A stretch of DNA of 64,000 nt, from positions 62,001 to 126,000 of the forward strand of contig JACCXH010000051.1 of the NCBI GenBank assembly GCA_013697245.1, in the 5' to 3' direction. Under the pieces are notes generated by a model. It saw only the letters and a program-made list of their open reading frames with translations, was not told the origin of the DNA and did not search any database. Numbering within the stretch: position 1 is the first letter of the stretch; every line of letters starts with the position of its first letter. Made by a program: the position numbers and the translations under genes. The stretch is from Bacteroidota bacterium. GTDB lineage: Bacteria; Bacteroidota; Bacteroidia; B-17B0; Aurantibacillaceae. This document shows, piece by piece, positions 17,701 through 26,194 of this stretch.

Positions 17701-17938
17701 CCAGGTAACGGTCAGAAACATAAAGCTTCACAGAATCGATGTAGCCTTTTGATTTTGCCTCACTTCCCTTTGAATACTCCTTTGCAGCCATTTTTACTTT
17801 GGCAGATTCAATAATGTTGTTGGCGTACTCTTCAGCATCCTTTTCAACTCCATTAGTTATCCACGTAAACGATAAATAAAATATACACGCCAAGCCTAAT
17901 AAAACGGCAAATAATTTAACAGCACCTTTGTTTTGCAT
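14798..17938 (-). CDS. secDF: protein translocase subunit SecDF (fused)
   Basis: The 1046-residue protein is the fused SecD-SecF accessory pump of the Sec translocon, which uses the proton gradient to pull preproteins across the inner membrane. The first helix spans about residues 7-27. The SecD part follows, with LGLDLRGGMNVTLEV and RIDRFGVSQPNIQ and a long periplasmic insert rich in Ala/Thr/Lys around 290-340. A six-helix block follows (IVLTIGLAVDANILIFERVREEL). The SecF half begins near residue 740 (NLGVDFKGGRTYQIQF) and has TVMGYTMTETVVVFDRIRE. The fusion and size are normal for Bacteroidota. It is divergent from secA. Confidence 0.97.
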   Translation of the reverse strand: MQNKGAVKLFAVLLGLACIFYLSFTWITNGVEKDAEEYANNIIESAKVKMAAKEYSKGSEAKSKGYIDSVKLYVSDRYLDSMKKQTVYDILIAEYTYEECKKNAINLGLDLRGGMNVTLEVSVIDIIKNLSNNSADAQFNAALNETQKNLGVNNNDDFITLFEKTYKRTAPQGRLAPLFQTIENKSKLSYNSTNEEVITFIKARVYEAIGNAEKTFRSRIDRFGVSQPNIQKLEATGRILVELPGVKDKARVRELLQGTANLEFWETYENGEIAQLFDKVNYLVRSTISPETITSGTDSTLITISDSARAANPALAAKIDSTNNANKKVDTTKTASTASVNPQDTALKNFVKRYPLYSMYSPLKPNVVMDEKGQPKNYGEGPVVGRCYSKADTALVNQYLKIAKAKSIFPSKLKFMWGSKEVEQKNEEGKVVATYFELFAIKQTDSKGKAALSGDIITDARKDYDQRQGGVPLISMSMNSEASQKWATITGANKGKCVAVVMDNMVYSAPRVNGAITGGQSQITGNFTDAEADALAAILSAGKLPAPAHIVEESIVGPSLGQEAIDSGLTSFGIALLVILVFMFMYYNKAGLVANIALVANMFFIMGILTSLGAVLTLPGIAGIVLTIGLAVDANILIFERVREELALGKASSQAIKEGFKHAMSSIIDSNVTLAILAVILYVFGSGPVQGFATTLFIGICTSLFSAILITRVIFEWMLDRKMEIPFDTTATRNAFKNISFDFVGRRKLYYAISSVIIVLGIVFYFKNGGLNLGVDFKGGRTYQIQFEKEVNTEDVKKSLAPLFEGAPEVKTIGGNSSKVKITTTYRVSDNDPNADQQVEEKLLAGLKQFGATNDNIVSQQKVGPTIATDIVYGAYGAVLFSCLMMFLYIVVRFRKWQYGLGSVVALFHDVLIVLSCYTIFHGLFPSLLNLEIGQDFIAAILTVMGYTMTETVVVFDRIREKLADSGKADVFGEERNKLINFALNSTLSRTILTSLTVFFVLLVIFIFGGDSIRGFIFALLIGRIIGTYSSLCISTPIVVDFDKKK

Positions 17939-17978
17939 AATCTAAAATTCTACTAAGTATTTTTTTAATTTAAGGGTG

Positions 17979-18009
17979 CAAATATATCATTTTACGCCAT
18001 CTTTCCCAA
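17979..18009 (-). promoter_or_regulatory. promoter of secDF
   Basis: On the minus strand TTG (complement of 18007-18009) and TATATTTG (complement of 17979-17986) are separated by 20 bases, an excellent match to the Bacteroidota promoter. The leader would be about 35 bases. Confidence 0.65.
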
Positions 18010-18301
18010 TTTTTGGCGAAAATAATTGTTTGCCAATGGGTTAATTTTGAGTGAATTATATTGAAACCGCAACAAGAAATAAGAAACCGACTTTTAATTA
18101 ACGAATTAATAGCTTTTAAAGTCTTTATTTTCACATTGTTTTAGCCCACATAAACCCAACATCTTTGCCATAATTTTATATGTTAGCGAAATGGATATTT
18201 AAAGTGGGCATTTAAAAGCAGAAATCTGTTAACAAATCAAAATTAAGTACCCTCGAACTCTTAAATTTTGCTACCTTTATTGGCTTAAAATTTATAAATA
18301 C
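18010..18301. other. secDF-secA intergenic region, no gene
   Basis: I see no coding sequence here. An imperfect dyad, TTGGC...GCCAA at 18013-18036, lies directly upstream of the secDF -33 box and could be an operator. TACCTTTA at 18272-18279 is a possible -7 element for secA with no clear -33 partner. Confidence 0.4.
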
Positions 18302-21300
18302 ATGTTCGATTTTCTAAAAAAGCTTTTAGGTACTAAAAGCGAAAAAGATGTTAAAGGCCTTGAATCAAAAGTTGAAGAAATAAATACCATCTATAACTCC
18401 TTAAATTCTATTTCACACGATGAGCTCAGAGCAAAGTCTGCGGCCTTAAAAGCAAAAATTCAAACGGCTGTTAAACCACAAAATGATGAGATCGCAGCTA
18501 TTAAAACGCAAGTAGAGTCTAATCCTGATATTGATGTAAATACCAAAGAGGATTTATACAAAAAAATTGATGAGATCGATAAAGAGGTCACTAAAAAAAT
18601 AGAAGAAGTTTTAAATGAGATCCTTCCCGAGGCTTTTGCCATCTTAAAAGAAACAGCTCGCCGTTTTAAAGAAAATGAGAGCATGGAAGTTACCGCAACA
18701 GATGTGGACAGAGAGCTTTCTAAAGAGCATGCAAACATTCAAATAAATGGATCAAAAGCATCTTACAAAAATAAGTGGTTAGCCGCCGGTAACGAAATTA
18801 CCTGGGATATGGTGCATTACAACGTTCAGTTAATTGGCGGTATGGTATTACACTCCGGAAAAATTTCTGAGATGACAACCGGTGAGGGTAAAACCTTAGT
18901 ATCTACATTGCCTGTGTTCTTAAACGCTTTGTCAGGTAGAGGTGTTCACGTTGTAACTGTGAATAATTATTTGGCAAAACGTGACAGCGAATGGAATGCG
19001 CCATTATTTTATTTTCATGGCTTAATTGTTGATTGTATTGATAAGCATGAACCGAATACAGACGAACGCCGCAAAGCCTATAACTCAGATATTACATATG
19101 GTACCAATAACGAATTTGGTTTTGATTACCTGCGCGATAACATGGCTCGCAGCGTGGATGAACTGGTTCAACGTAAACATAATTTTGCTATTGTAGATGA
19201 GGTCGATTCAGTTTTAATTGATGATGCGCGAACGCCATTGATCATTAGCGGACCAACACCACAAGGCGATAAGCACGAGTTTTTAGATTACAAACCAAGG
19301 ATCGAAAAACTAGTTAATATACAAAAACAATATTTAAATACTTGTATTACCGAAGCAAAAAAATTATTTGCCGAAGGGAAGGAAAAAGAAGCAGGCATTC
19401 CATTATTAAGAGCGTTTAGAGGTTTGCCAAAAAATACTGCTTTAATTAAATTCTTAAGTGAGAATGGTGTAAGGGCTTTATTACAAAAGACTGAAAATCA
19501 TTATATGCAGGATCAAAATAAAGAGATGCATAAAATTGATGTAGAACTTTATTTTACCATCGACGAAAAAAATAACCACGTTGAATTATCTGAAAAGGGA
19601 ATTGATTTTATTACAGGTAATACAGATGATACTAAGTTCTTCGTTATTCCAAATGTGGGCGATGAGGTAGCGGATATCGAAAAAACAATTCTTGACCCTA
19701 AAGAAAAATTATTGGCTAAAGAAGCGGTGATGCGTGAGTTCAGTATTAAAAGCGAACGCATTCATACCATGAACCAATTATTAAAAGCATACACTGTTTT
19801 TGAAAAAGATACGGAATATGTAATTGATGGCGGGCAGGTAAAAATTGTTGATGAGCAAACCGGCCGTATCATGGAAGGCCGTAGATACAGCGATGGACTG
19901 CACCAGGCCATTGAAGCGAAAGAAAATGTAAAGATCGAAGCAGCTACTCAAACTTATGCGACTATTACATTACAGAATTATTTCCGTATGTATAATAAGC
20001 TGGCGGGTATGACGGGTACTGCAACTACAGAAGCACAAGAGTTTTGGAGCATTTATAAATTAGATGTGGTGGAAATTCCAACCAACCGTCCAATGACGCG
20101 TAAGGATGAACAGGATTTTGTTTACAAAACCAAACGCGAAAAATATAACGCGGTTATTGAAGAGGTTGTAAAATTAGTTGCCGCAGGAAGGCCGGTACTT
20201 ATAGGTACTACAACCGTTGAGATCTCTGAATTATTAAGCCGCATGTTGAAATTGCGCGGTATTAAACACAATGTGTTAAATGCGAAATTGCATGCAAAAG
20301 AGGCAGACATTGTTGCCGAAGCCGGCAAGGCAGGAACCGTTACCATTGCTACCAATATGGCCGGTCGTGGAACGGATATTAAATTAGGGCCGGGTGTTAA
20401 AGAAGCGGGCGGTTTAGCAATTATAGGTACAGAGCGTCATGAGTCTCGCCGTGTAGACAGGCAGTTGCGTGGTCGTGCTGGTAGGCAGGGAGATCCCGGA
20501 AGTTCGCAATTCTTTGTTTCTTTGGAAGATAATTTAATGCGTTTATTTGGTAGCGAGCGTATTGCTTCGTTAATGGATCGCATGGGATTAAAAGAAGGTG
20601 AAGTGATCCAGCACAGCATGATCAGCAAGAGTATTGAGCGTGCCCAAAAGAAAGTAGAAGAAAATAACTTTGGTACCCGTAAACGTTTGATCGAGTATGA
20701 TGATGTAATGAATGCGCAACGTGACGTTATTTACAAACGTCGTCGTAATGCATTATATGGTGATAAATTAAGTATTGATATTGCCAACATGATCTACGAA
20801 GTGGCAGCCAGTTTGATTGAAGAACATCAGGTATCAAAAGATGCAGAAGGGTTTAACTTAGAATGTATTAAGAATTTCGGTATCGAAAGTCCGTTTACCG
20901 AACAACAATTTAATTCGGGTAAAGAAGATGAATTAGCAGAGCAGTTATTTGCTGCCGTTCAAACATATTATACTCAAAAATCAGCGGTGGTGGCCGAGCA
21001 GGCTTTCCCGGTTGTTAAAGATGTTTATACCAATCCAAACAATACCTTCGAAAATATTGTTACGCCCTTTACTGATGGTATCAGGGGCGTACAGGTTGTG
21101 GTTAATTTAAAGAAAGCTTTTGAGACCAAAGGCCGCGCTTTAGTTTTAGGCTTCGAGAAATCGGTTGTGCTTGCCATGATAGATGATTCCTGGAAAGAAC
21201 ATTTACGTGAATTGGATGATCTAAAGCAAGCTGTTCAAAACGCTTCGTTAGAGCAAAAAGATCCTTTGGTTATTTATAAGTTAGAATCGTTTAATTTATT

Positions 21301-21598
21301 TAAAGAGATGATAATTAAGAGTAACAAAGAAGTTATTTCGTTCTTAATGAAAGGTGGTTTGCCGGTTGAAAATGATCAGCAACAAATTCAACAAGCTAAA
21401 TTTACTCAAGAGCAACCAAAGCAAAAGAAAGAAAAACTGGTTGAGAGCCGCGATGAAAATATCGTCGAAGAACAAAATGCACAACAACAAAAACCAAAAA
21501 TTCAACCTATCCGTGTTGACGCAAAAATTGGACGTAACGATCCTTGCCCTTGCGGTAGCGGTAAAAAATACAAGAGTTGTCACGGACAAGGATTGTAA
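18302..21598 (+). CDS. secA: preprotein translocase ATPase SecA
   Basis: The 1098-residue motor drives preproteins through SecYEG. NBD1 has the Walker A TGEGKT near residue 195 and DEVDSVLIDDARTPLIISG. The preprotein cross-linking domain follows; NBD2 includes IATNMAGRGTDIKLG and the HESRRVDRQLRGRAGRQGDPG arginine-finger region. The C-terminal scaffold and wing are followed by a Gln-rich linker and a zinc-binding tail, CPCGSGKKYKSCHG, which in other bacteria contacts SecB or ribosomes. It is longer than E. coli SecA (901) because of insertions near residues 330-400 and a longer C-terminal region, as is usual in this phylum. Confidence 0.97.
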   Translation: MFDFLKKLLGTKSEKDVKGLESKVEEINTIYNSLNSISHDELRAKSAALKAKIQTAVKPQNDEIAAIKTQVESNPDIDVNTKEDLYKKIDEIDKEVTKKIEEVLNEILPEAFAILKETARRFKENESMEVTATDVDRELSKEHANIQINGSKASYKNKWLAAGNEITWDMVHYNVQLIGGMVLHSGKISEMTTGEGKTLVSTLPVFLNALSGRGVHVVTVNNYLAKRDSEWNAPLFYFHGLIVDCIDKHEPNTDERRKAYNSDITYGTNNEFGFDYLRDNMARSVDELVQRKHNFAIVDEVDSVLIDDARTPLIISGPTPQGDKHEFLDYKPRIEKLVNIQKQYLNTCITEAKKLFAEGKEKEAGIPLLRAFRGLPKNTALIKFLSENGVRALLQKTENHYMQDQNKEMHKIDVELYFTIDEKNNHVELSEKGIDFITGNTDDTKFFVIPNVGDEVADIEKTILDPKEKLLAKEAVMREFSIKSERIHTMNQLLKAYTVFEKDTEYVIDGGQVKIVDEQTGRIMEGRRYSDGLHQAIEAKENVKIEAATQTYATITLQNYFRMYNKLAGMTGTATTEAQEFWSIYKLDVVEIPTNRPMTRKDEQDFVYKTKREKYNAVIEEVVKLVAAGRPVLIGTTTVEISELLSRMLKLRGIKHNVLNAKLHAKEADIVAEAGKAGTVTIATNMAGRGTDIKLGPGVKEAGGLAIIGTERHESRRVDRQLRGRAGRQGDPGSSQFFVSLEDNLMRLFGSERIASLMDRMGLKEGEVIQHSMISKSIERAQKKVEENNFGTRKRLIEYDDVMNAQRDVIYKRRRNALYGDKLSIDIANMIYEVAASLIEEHQVSKDAEGFNLECIKNFGIESPFTEQQFNSGKEDELAEQLFAAVQTYYTQKSAVVAEQAFPVVKDVYTNPNNTFENIVTPFTDGIRGVQVVVNLKKAFETKGRALVLGFEKSVVLAMIDDSWKEHLRELDDLKQAVQNASLEQKDPLVIYKLESFNLFKEMIIKSNKEVISFLMKGGLPVENDQQQIQQAKFTQEQPKQKKEKLVESRDENIVEEQNAQQQKPKIQPIRVDAKIGRNDPCPCGSGKKYKSCHGQGL

Positions 21599-21615
21599 TA
21601 AAATAGAATTTATTT

Positions 21616-21655
21616 AAACAGAAAGAGCCACTTTATCGAGTGGCTCTTTCTGTTT
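21616..21655 (+). terminator. intrinsic terminator of secA
   Basis: A perfect 17-bp stem (21616-21632 with 21639-21655) around the 6-base loop TTATCG begins 17 bases after the secA stop. The stem ends in CTGTTT, so the T-tract is short, but the hairpin is very stable. Confidence 0.8.
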
Positions 21656-21736
21656 AAAATACTTTGTTTTCACTTCGGGCGCACTTACTGTTCAAAAGGA
21701 ATTCATGAAAAGGTTAATTTATTAGCTATAATTCAC

Positions 21737-21744
21737 TACTTTTG
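21737..21744 (+). promoter_or_regulatory. -7 element upstream of the photolyase island
   Basis: TACTTTTG matches the TAnnTTTG -7 element; the -33 region is weak (TTAATTT). Transcription from here would give a leader of about 310 bases before the first photolyase gene. A TTTTTGTT/AACAAAAA dyad follows at about 21750-21770. Confidence 0.4.
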
Positions 21745-21781
21745 TTTAATATTTATGCGTTTTTGTTAAACAAAAAAAACA

Positions 21782-21980
21782 ATGTTATTTCCGACCAAAA
21801 CAGTTCAATTAATCAAAAGTGACGAAAAAAAGGGTTATAACTTTATCGTTTCGCCTAAAACCATGCCGCTATTAACTTGACAATTTGGACTTGAAATTTT
21901 AAATAAATGATAACACAGAATTGTATCGAAAAAGAAGTTTTATTGATATTGAAAAAGAAGTAACCACTACAGGTAGTGGT
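21782..21980 (+). other. leader region with a 32-codon ORF, a decayed frame and a hairpin
   Basis: A small ORF (21782-21880) would encode MLFPTKTVQLIKSDEKKG then YNFIVSPKTMPLLT. After its TGA, protein-like stretches continue in shifted frames (QFGLEILNK, then RSFIDIEKEVTTTGSGWIV up to about 22010), which suggests a decayed gene of perhaps 80 residues. Overlapping the last part is a perfect hairpin, AACCACTA-CAGG-TAGTGGTT at 21962-21981. I do not recognise the family. It is either an old gene remnant or a structured leader of the photolyase operon. Confidence 0.35.
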
Positions 21981-22057
21981 TGGATAGTTATACTAATGGA
22001 AAAAGAATGACTCGACCGCTGCATACAAAACATAATATCACATAAAAGAAAAAAATA

Positions 22058-23539
22058 TTGAAACAAAAAATAAATATAGTTTGGTTTAAGCGTGATTTGA
22101 GGTTTACAGATCACGAACCTTTATACCTGGCACAACAAGAAAGTTTGCCGTTATTGCTTGTTTATTTTTTTGAGCCTTCTTTAATGGGTTACGCTGATAG
22201 CGATGTTAGGCATTGGCGTTTTGTTTACGAATCGTTAAAAGAAATGCAAGAAAAGCTAAAAATAATAAACGCTCAACTATTTGTTTTTCATAATGAGGCA
22301 ATACCATTATTTACAGCTATTTCCGAATGCTATGATATTCAAACCATTTTTTCTCATCAGGAAGTTGGAAATAAATTAAGTTACGATAGAGATATTACGG
22401 TTAAACAATTTTGTAAACAGAACAACATTATTTGGAAAGAATCGCAGTTACATGGTGTTATCCGTAAATTAAAAACACGTCAAAATTGGGAACAACGCTG
22501 GCATCAAACAATGTCTCAAGCTCCAAAATTGATAAACGAAATCGATTGGAATATTTTAAATTTAGACGATGGATTCTATAAAAAATTAAAGGGGAATGAT
22601 CTGCCAACGGCAATTACAACTTCTCATAAGAACTTTCAGCCTGGCGGAGAGTCTTTTGCTTGGAAATACTTAAGTAGCTTTATTCAAAAGCGCTATATTA
22701 ATTATAGCAAACATATTTCGAAGCCATCTCTTAGCCGTAAAGGTTGCAGTCGCTTGTCACCTTATTTAACTTATGGCAATATAAGTATGCGCATGGTGTA
22801 TTTATATATACAACAACATTACGATAATGCTGAAAACAAACGAGCGCTTGCAAATTTTAAATCTCGTTTATTATGGCACTGCCATTTTATGCAGAAGTTT
22901 GAAGATGAATGTGAAATGGAATTTGAGAATGTAAATAGAGCTTATGATAAATTAATTAAACCTAAAAACGAAACTTATATTAAAGCCTGGCAAAATGGTA
23001 ATACCGGTGTTCCATTAGTTGATGCGTGTATGAAATGTTTAATAGCTACAGGTTATATCAATTTTAGAATGCGAGCCATGGTGGTTTCTTTTTTTGTATT
23101 TAATTTATGGCAAGACTGGCGCGATCTACATTTTTTAGCGCGTCAGTTTTTAGATTATGAACCCGGCATCCACTATCCTCAACTCCAAATGCAGAGCGGC
23201 GTTACAGGTATTAATACTATTCGCATTTACAATCCTATAAAAAATTCACAAGAGCACGACCCTGAAGGTTTATTTATTAAACAATGGCTCCCTGAGTTGA
23301 TAAATGTCCCCGCCAATTTAGTTCATGAGCCCTGGAAATTATCTTTAATAGAACAACAGCTCTATAAATGCAAAATAGGTACTGACTATCCCTCGCCAAT
23401 AGTAGATATTGAAGAAAGTAGAAAACGAGCAAGTGATATTGTTTGGTCATATCGCAAAAAAGATGATGTAAAAACAGAAGGGCAACGCATTTTAAAAAAG
23501 CATGTCAGTAATCCAAAATCACACTTAACAAAAAGATAA
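22058..23539 (+). CDS. cryptochrome/photolyase-family flavoprotein
   Basis: The 493-residue protein starts at a TTG ([22 protein letters not shown]). The N-terminal alpha/beta photolyase domain (about 1-135) binds the antenna cofactor; the C-terminal helical FAD domain runs from about 190 to 440. Motifs include [42 protein letters not shown] and, in place of the E. coli photolyase sequence, [22 protein letters not shown] with QEHDPEG. The last is typical of an uncharacterised prokaryotic photolyase/cryptochrome subgroup, so repair of CPDs versus a signalling role is undecided. It heads a row of light-related genes after a 300-base leader. Confidence 0.9.
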   Translation: MKQKINIVWFKRDLRFTDHEPLYLAQQESLPLLLVYFFEPSLMGYADSDVRHWRFVYESLKEMQEKLKIINAQLFVFHNEAIPLFTAISECYDIQTIFSHQEVGNKLSYDRDITVKQFCKQNNIIWKESQLHGVIRKLKTRQNWEQRWHQTMSQAPKLINEIDWNILNLDDGFYKKLKGNDLPTAITTSHKNFQPGGESFAWKYLSSFIQKRYINYSKHISKPSLSRKGCSRLSPYLTYGNISMRMVYLYIQQHYDNAENKRALANFKSRLLWHCHFMQKFEDECEMEFENVNRAYDKLIKPKNETYIKAWQNGNTGVPLVDACMKCLIATGYINFRMRAMVVSFFVFNLWQDWRDLHFLARQFLDYEPGIHYPQLQMQSGVTGINTIRIYNPIKNSQEHDPEGLFIKQWLPELINVPANLVHEPWKLSLIEQQLYKCKIGTDYPSPIVDIEESRKRASDIVWSYRKKDDVKTEGQRILKKHVSNPKSHLTKR

Positions 23540-23589
23540 CTAAAACCCCAACTTAATTATAAATACTTTTAAATTAATATATAAGACTA

Positions 23590-24303
23590 ATGACTAATTT
23601 TTTACAGGCAAAGTGGGAAAATATTATTATGGCTAATTATGCAGTACCGGTAAACGTGCTTGCGCCTTATTTGCCCAAGGGATTAGAAATAGATACTTAC
23701 CAAGGCAATGCATATGTGAGTTTAGTAGGTTTCTTGTTTAAAGATACACGGATATTTAAAATACCCATTCCAAAATTAGGGACGTTTGAAGAAGTTAACT
23801 TACGTTTTTACGTGTGCCGAAAAGAAGGAGGCGAACTAAAACGAGGCGTGGTATTTATTAATGAAACTGTACCTTACAAGGCGGTGGCTTGGTTGGCTAA
23901 TAAATTGTATAAAGAACACTATACTGCTGTTAAAACTAAACATCGTTGGCAAATAAATGACAGTATAAAACAAATTACCTACCAATGGTTATTGAATAAT
24001 AAGTGGAATACAATTAGTGTTGAGGCGCAACAACCAACTTTAGAAATGTTTAAAAATAGTTTTGAAGAATTTATTTTTGAACACTATTATGGCTATACTA
24101 AAGTAAATGCAACGACGACTGAAGAATACAAAATTAATCACCCACGTTGGAAAATCAACACCATTAAAAGCAGCACGATTGATTGTGATTTTGAGGCAAA
24201 TTATGGCAGCGATTTTGCTTTTTTAAATAGCATTAAACCAACATCTGTATTTATTGCAGAAGGATCTGCTATTGAAGTAAAGTGGAAACGAAAAAAAATA
24301 TAA
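23590..24303 (+). CDS. DUF2071 (YqjF-like) protein
   Basis: The 237-residue protein matches the YqjF/DUF2071 family: FLQAKWENIIMANYAVPVN and LAPYLPKGLEIDTYQGNAY at the N-terminus, then YVSLVGFLFKDTRI and NLRFYVCRKEGGE. Members resemble acetoacetate decarboxylase-like beta-barrel folds but have no established function. The gene sits between two photolyase-type genes; DUF2071 genes near photolyases occur in other bacteria, which hints at a role in light or oxidative stress. Start ATG is 50 bases after the upstream stop, so it probably belongs to the same transcript. Confidence 0.85.
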   Translation: MTNFLQAKWENIIMANYAVPVNVLAPYLPKGLEIDTYQGNAYVSLVGFLFKDTRIFKIPIPKLGTFEEVNLRFYVCRKEGGELKRGVVFINETVPYKAVAWLANKLYKEHYTAVKTKHRWQINDSIKQITYQWLLNNKWNTISVEAQQPTLEMFKNSFEEFIFEHYYGYTKVNATTTEEYKINHPRWKINTIKSSTIDCDFEANYGSDFAFLNSIKPTSVFIAEGSAIEVKWKRKKI

Positions 24304-24454
24304 TATGAATTGGATTTACCCAAAATGCGAACGAATACTACTAAGCCCAAAGCAATGGAATAATTGTGTAAAGTGAATACAGATAGTTTATTCGAAGGAA
24401 ATCAAACGAATTAATTTTAGTATTTGATACATTATTATAAATTGAAAAACCCCC

Positions 24455-24508
24455 ATGACTTTTACGCACTTGATATTAGGAGATCGTAGAAGTTTAAAAA
24501 ATGAATAA
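24455..24508 (+). pseudogene. 5' remnant resembling the Fe-S photolyase gene
   Basis: An ATG-initiated stretch encodes [17 protein letters not shown] and a stop. MTFTHLILGD looks like the start of Fe-S photolyases (the intact gene 200 bases downstream begins MAIKKTMRLILGDQLN). The two share an identical 13-base run, ATATTAGGAGATC (24473-24485 and 24679-24691). It is probably the decayed start of an older copy. The rest of 24304-24454 holds only a 23-codon frame (MNWIYPKCERILL...) that I do not recognise. Confidence 0.4.
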
Positions 24509-24651
24509 TGAAAGGCGTTAAAAAACAACATTTACCCTCTAAGATCTGCTTAATATGCCGCAAACCTTTTACTTGGAGAAAGAAATGGGAAAAAAATTGG
24601 GACGAAGTGAAATATTGCAGCGAAAGATGCAGAAAGACAAAACCAAATTAA
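24508..24651 (+). CDS. DUF2256 small zinc-finger-like protein
   Basis: This 47-residue gene begins at ATG 24508 and ends in TAA at 24649-24651, one base before the next ATG. It encodes [40 protein letters not shown] and CRKTKPN. Four cysteines in a CxxC...CxxxC pattern, plus the phrase [18 protein letters not shown], identify DUF2256. This family is repeatedly found next to cryptochrome/photolyase genes and is sometimes annotated as a photolyase-associated small protein. It probably binds zinc; its role is unknown. The tight junction argues for co-translation with the Fe-S photolyase. Confidence 0.88.
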   Translation: MKGVKKQHLPSKICLICRKPFTWRKKWEKNWDEVKYCSERCRKTKPN

Positions 24652-24652
24652 A

Positions 24653-26194
24653 ATGGCAATAAAAAAAACAATGAGGCTAATATTAGGAGATCAACTTAAT
24701 AGTCAGCACTTCTGGTATCAGAAGGTTGACGAAGGGGTTACTTATGTAATGATGGAAATTAGGGCCGAGACAGATTATACAACACATCATATTCAAAAAA
24801 TTTTGGGTTTTTTTGCAGCAATGCGTCAGTTTTCTAACGAGCTGAAAGGAAAAAAGCATAATGTTATTTATTTTAAATTAAATGATAAAAATAATTTACA
24901 GTCATTTGAAGAAAACATTTCTGTATTGATAGTAAAGGAAAAATTTACACATTTTGAATATCAACTACCCGATGAATATCGTGTAAATAAGCAGTTGATT
25001 GATTTTTGCAAAACACTAAAAATAGAGAGCAACGCTTTTGATAGTGAGCATTTTTTTAGTAAACGTAACGAGCTAGGTGAATTTTTTACAGGAAAAAAAA
25101 CCTTTCTGATGGAAAGTTTTTACCGTGCAATGCGGAAAAAACATAATATACTAATGAACGGGGATCAACCATTAACAGGGCAATGGAACTATGATAAAGA
25201 TAACCGTAAAAAATTACCTGCAAATCATACATTTACATCCCCATTGGTGTTTGATAATGATGTAACCGGAATTAACGACATGCTAAACCAAACAGATATT
25301 AAAACAATTGGTACCGTTGATGCAAAAAGATTTATTTGGCCTATTAACAGAAAACAGTCTTTGGAGCTGCTAAATTTCTTTGTAGAAGAATGTCTGCCGT
25401 TATTTGGCACTTATGAAGATGCGATGACTCCTAATGATTGGTCATTGTATCACTCAAGATTATCATTTTCGCTCAACATAAAATTACTGTCACCGAAAGA
25501 AGTTATTGAGAGAGCAGTTTCTGAATGGCAACGTCGACCTGAGTCTATAGCGATTAATCAGCTCGAAGGTTTTGTAAGGCAAATATTAGGTTGGCGGGAA
25601 TACATGCGTGGTATTTATTGGTTAAAAATGCCCGAGTTTGCAAAAATGAATTTCTTTAATCATACCCAAAAATTGCCAAAGTGGTACTGGACGGGTGATA
25701 CTAAAATGAAATGTTTGAGTAACTCTATTAAACAATCTTTAAATTACGCTTATGCTCACCACATACAAAGATTAATGGTAACAGGTAATTTTGCGCTGTT
25801 AGCTGGTGTGCATCCCGATGAGGTAGATGCTTGGTATTTGGGTATTTATATTGATGCCATCGAATGGGTTGAAATTACGAATACGCGTGGTATGAGTCAG
25901 TTTGCAGATGGCGGAATAATTGGTACAAAACCTTATGTAAGCTCGGCTACGTATATTGATAAAATGAGTCATTATTGTAATACCTGTTACTATAAAAAAG
26001 ATATAAAAACGGGCGATAAAGCTTGCCCATTTAATAGTTTGTACTGGAACTTTTATGATAAACACGAAAAAATATTATCAAAAAATCCAAGGATAGGGAT
26101 GATGTATAAAGTTTGGCAGCGTATGGCTCCAAAAGCGAAAGCTGATTTGTTAGAACAGGCTGATTTTTATTTGAATAATATTAATACATTATAA
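24653..26194 (+). CDS. Fe-S bacterial cryptochrome/(6-4) photolyase (PhrB/CryB type)
   Basis: The 513-residue protein belongs to the iron-sulphur photolyase group (FeS-BCP). The N-terminus has MRLILGDQLNSQHFW, typical of this class. The FAD domain includes LEGFVRQILGWREYMRGIYW and HHIQRLMVTGNFALLAG. Four cysteines that bind the 4Fe-4S cluster are all present: Cys354 (MKCLSNS), Cys442 and Cys445 (HYCNTCYY) and Cys458 (KACPFNS). From memory, A. fabrum PhrB uses Cys350, 438, 441 and 454, so the spacing is identical with an offset of 4. Such enzymes repair (6-4) photoproducts using a lumazine antenna. It follows DUF2256 by one base and abuts the next gene. Confidence 0.95.
   Translation: MAIKKTMRLILGDQLNSQHFWYQKVDEGVTYVMMEIRAETDYTTHHIQKILGFFAAMRQFSNELKGKKHNVIYFKLNDKNNLQSFEENISVLIVKEKFTHFEYQLPDEYRVNKQLIDFCKTLKIESNAFDSEHFFSKRNELGEFFTGKKTFLMESFYRAMRKKHNILMNGDQPLTGQWNYDKDNRKKLPANHTFTSPLVFDNDVTGINDMLNQTDIKTIGTVDAKRFIWPINRKQSLELLNFFVEECLPLFGTYEDAMTPNDWSLYHSRLSFSLNIKLLSPKEVIERAVSEWQRRPESIAINQLEGFVRQILGWREYMRGIYWLKMPEFAKMNFFNHTQKLPKWYWTGDTKMKCLSNSIKQSLNYAYAHHIQRLMVTGNFALLAGVHPDEVDAWYLGIYIDAIEWVEITNTRGMSQFADGGIIGTKPYVSSATYIDKMSHYCNTCYYKKDIKTGDKACPFNSLYWNFYDKHEKILSKNPRIGMMYKVWQRMAPKAKADLLEQADFYLNNINTL

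Noticed and set aside
21354-21617. 87-codon frame at the end of secA
   Set aside because: It is an out-of-frame reading of the SecA C-terminal linker and zinc tail, which is well conserved in the real frame.
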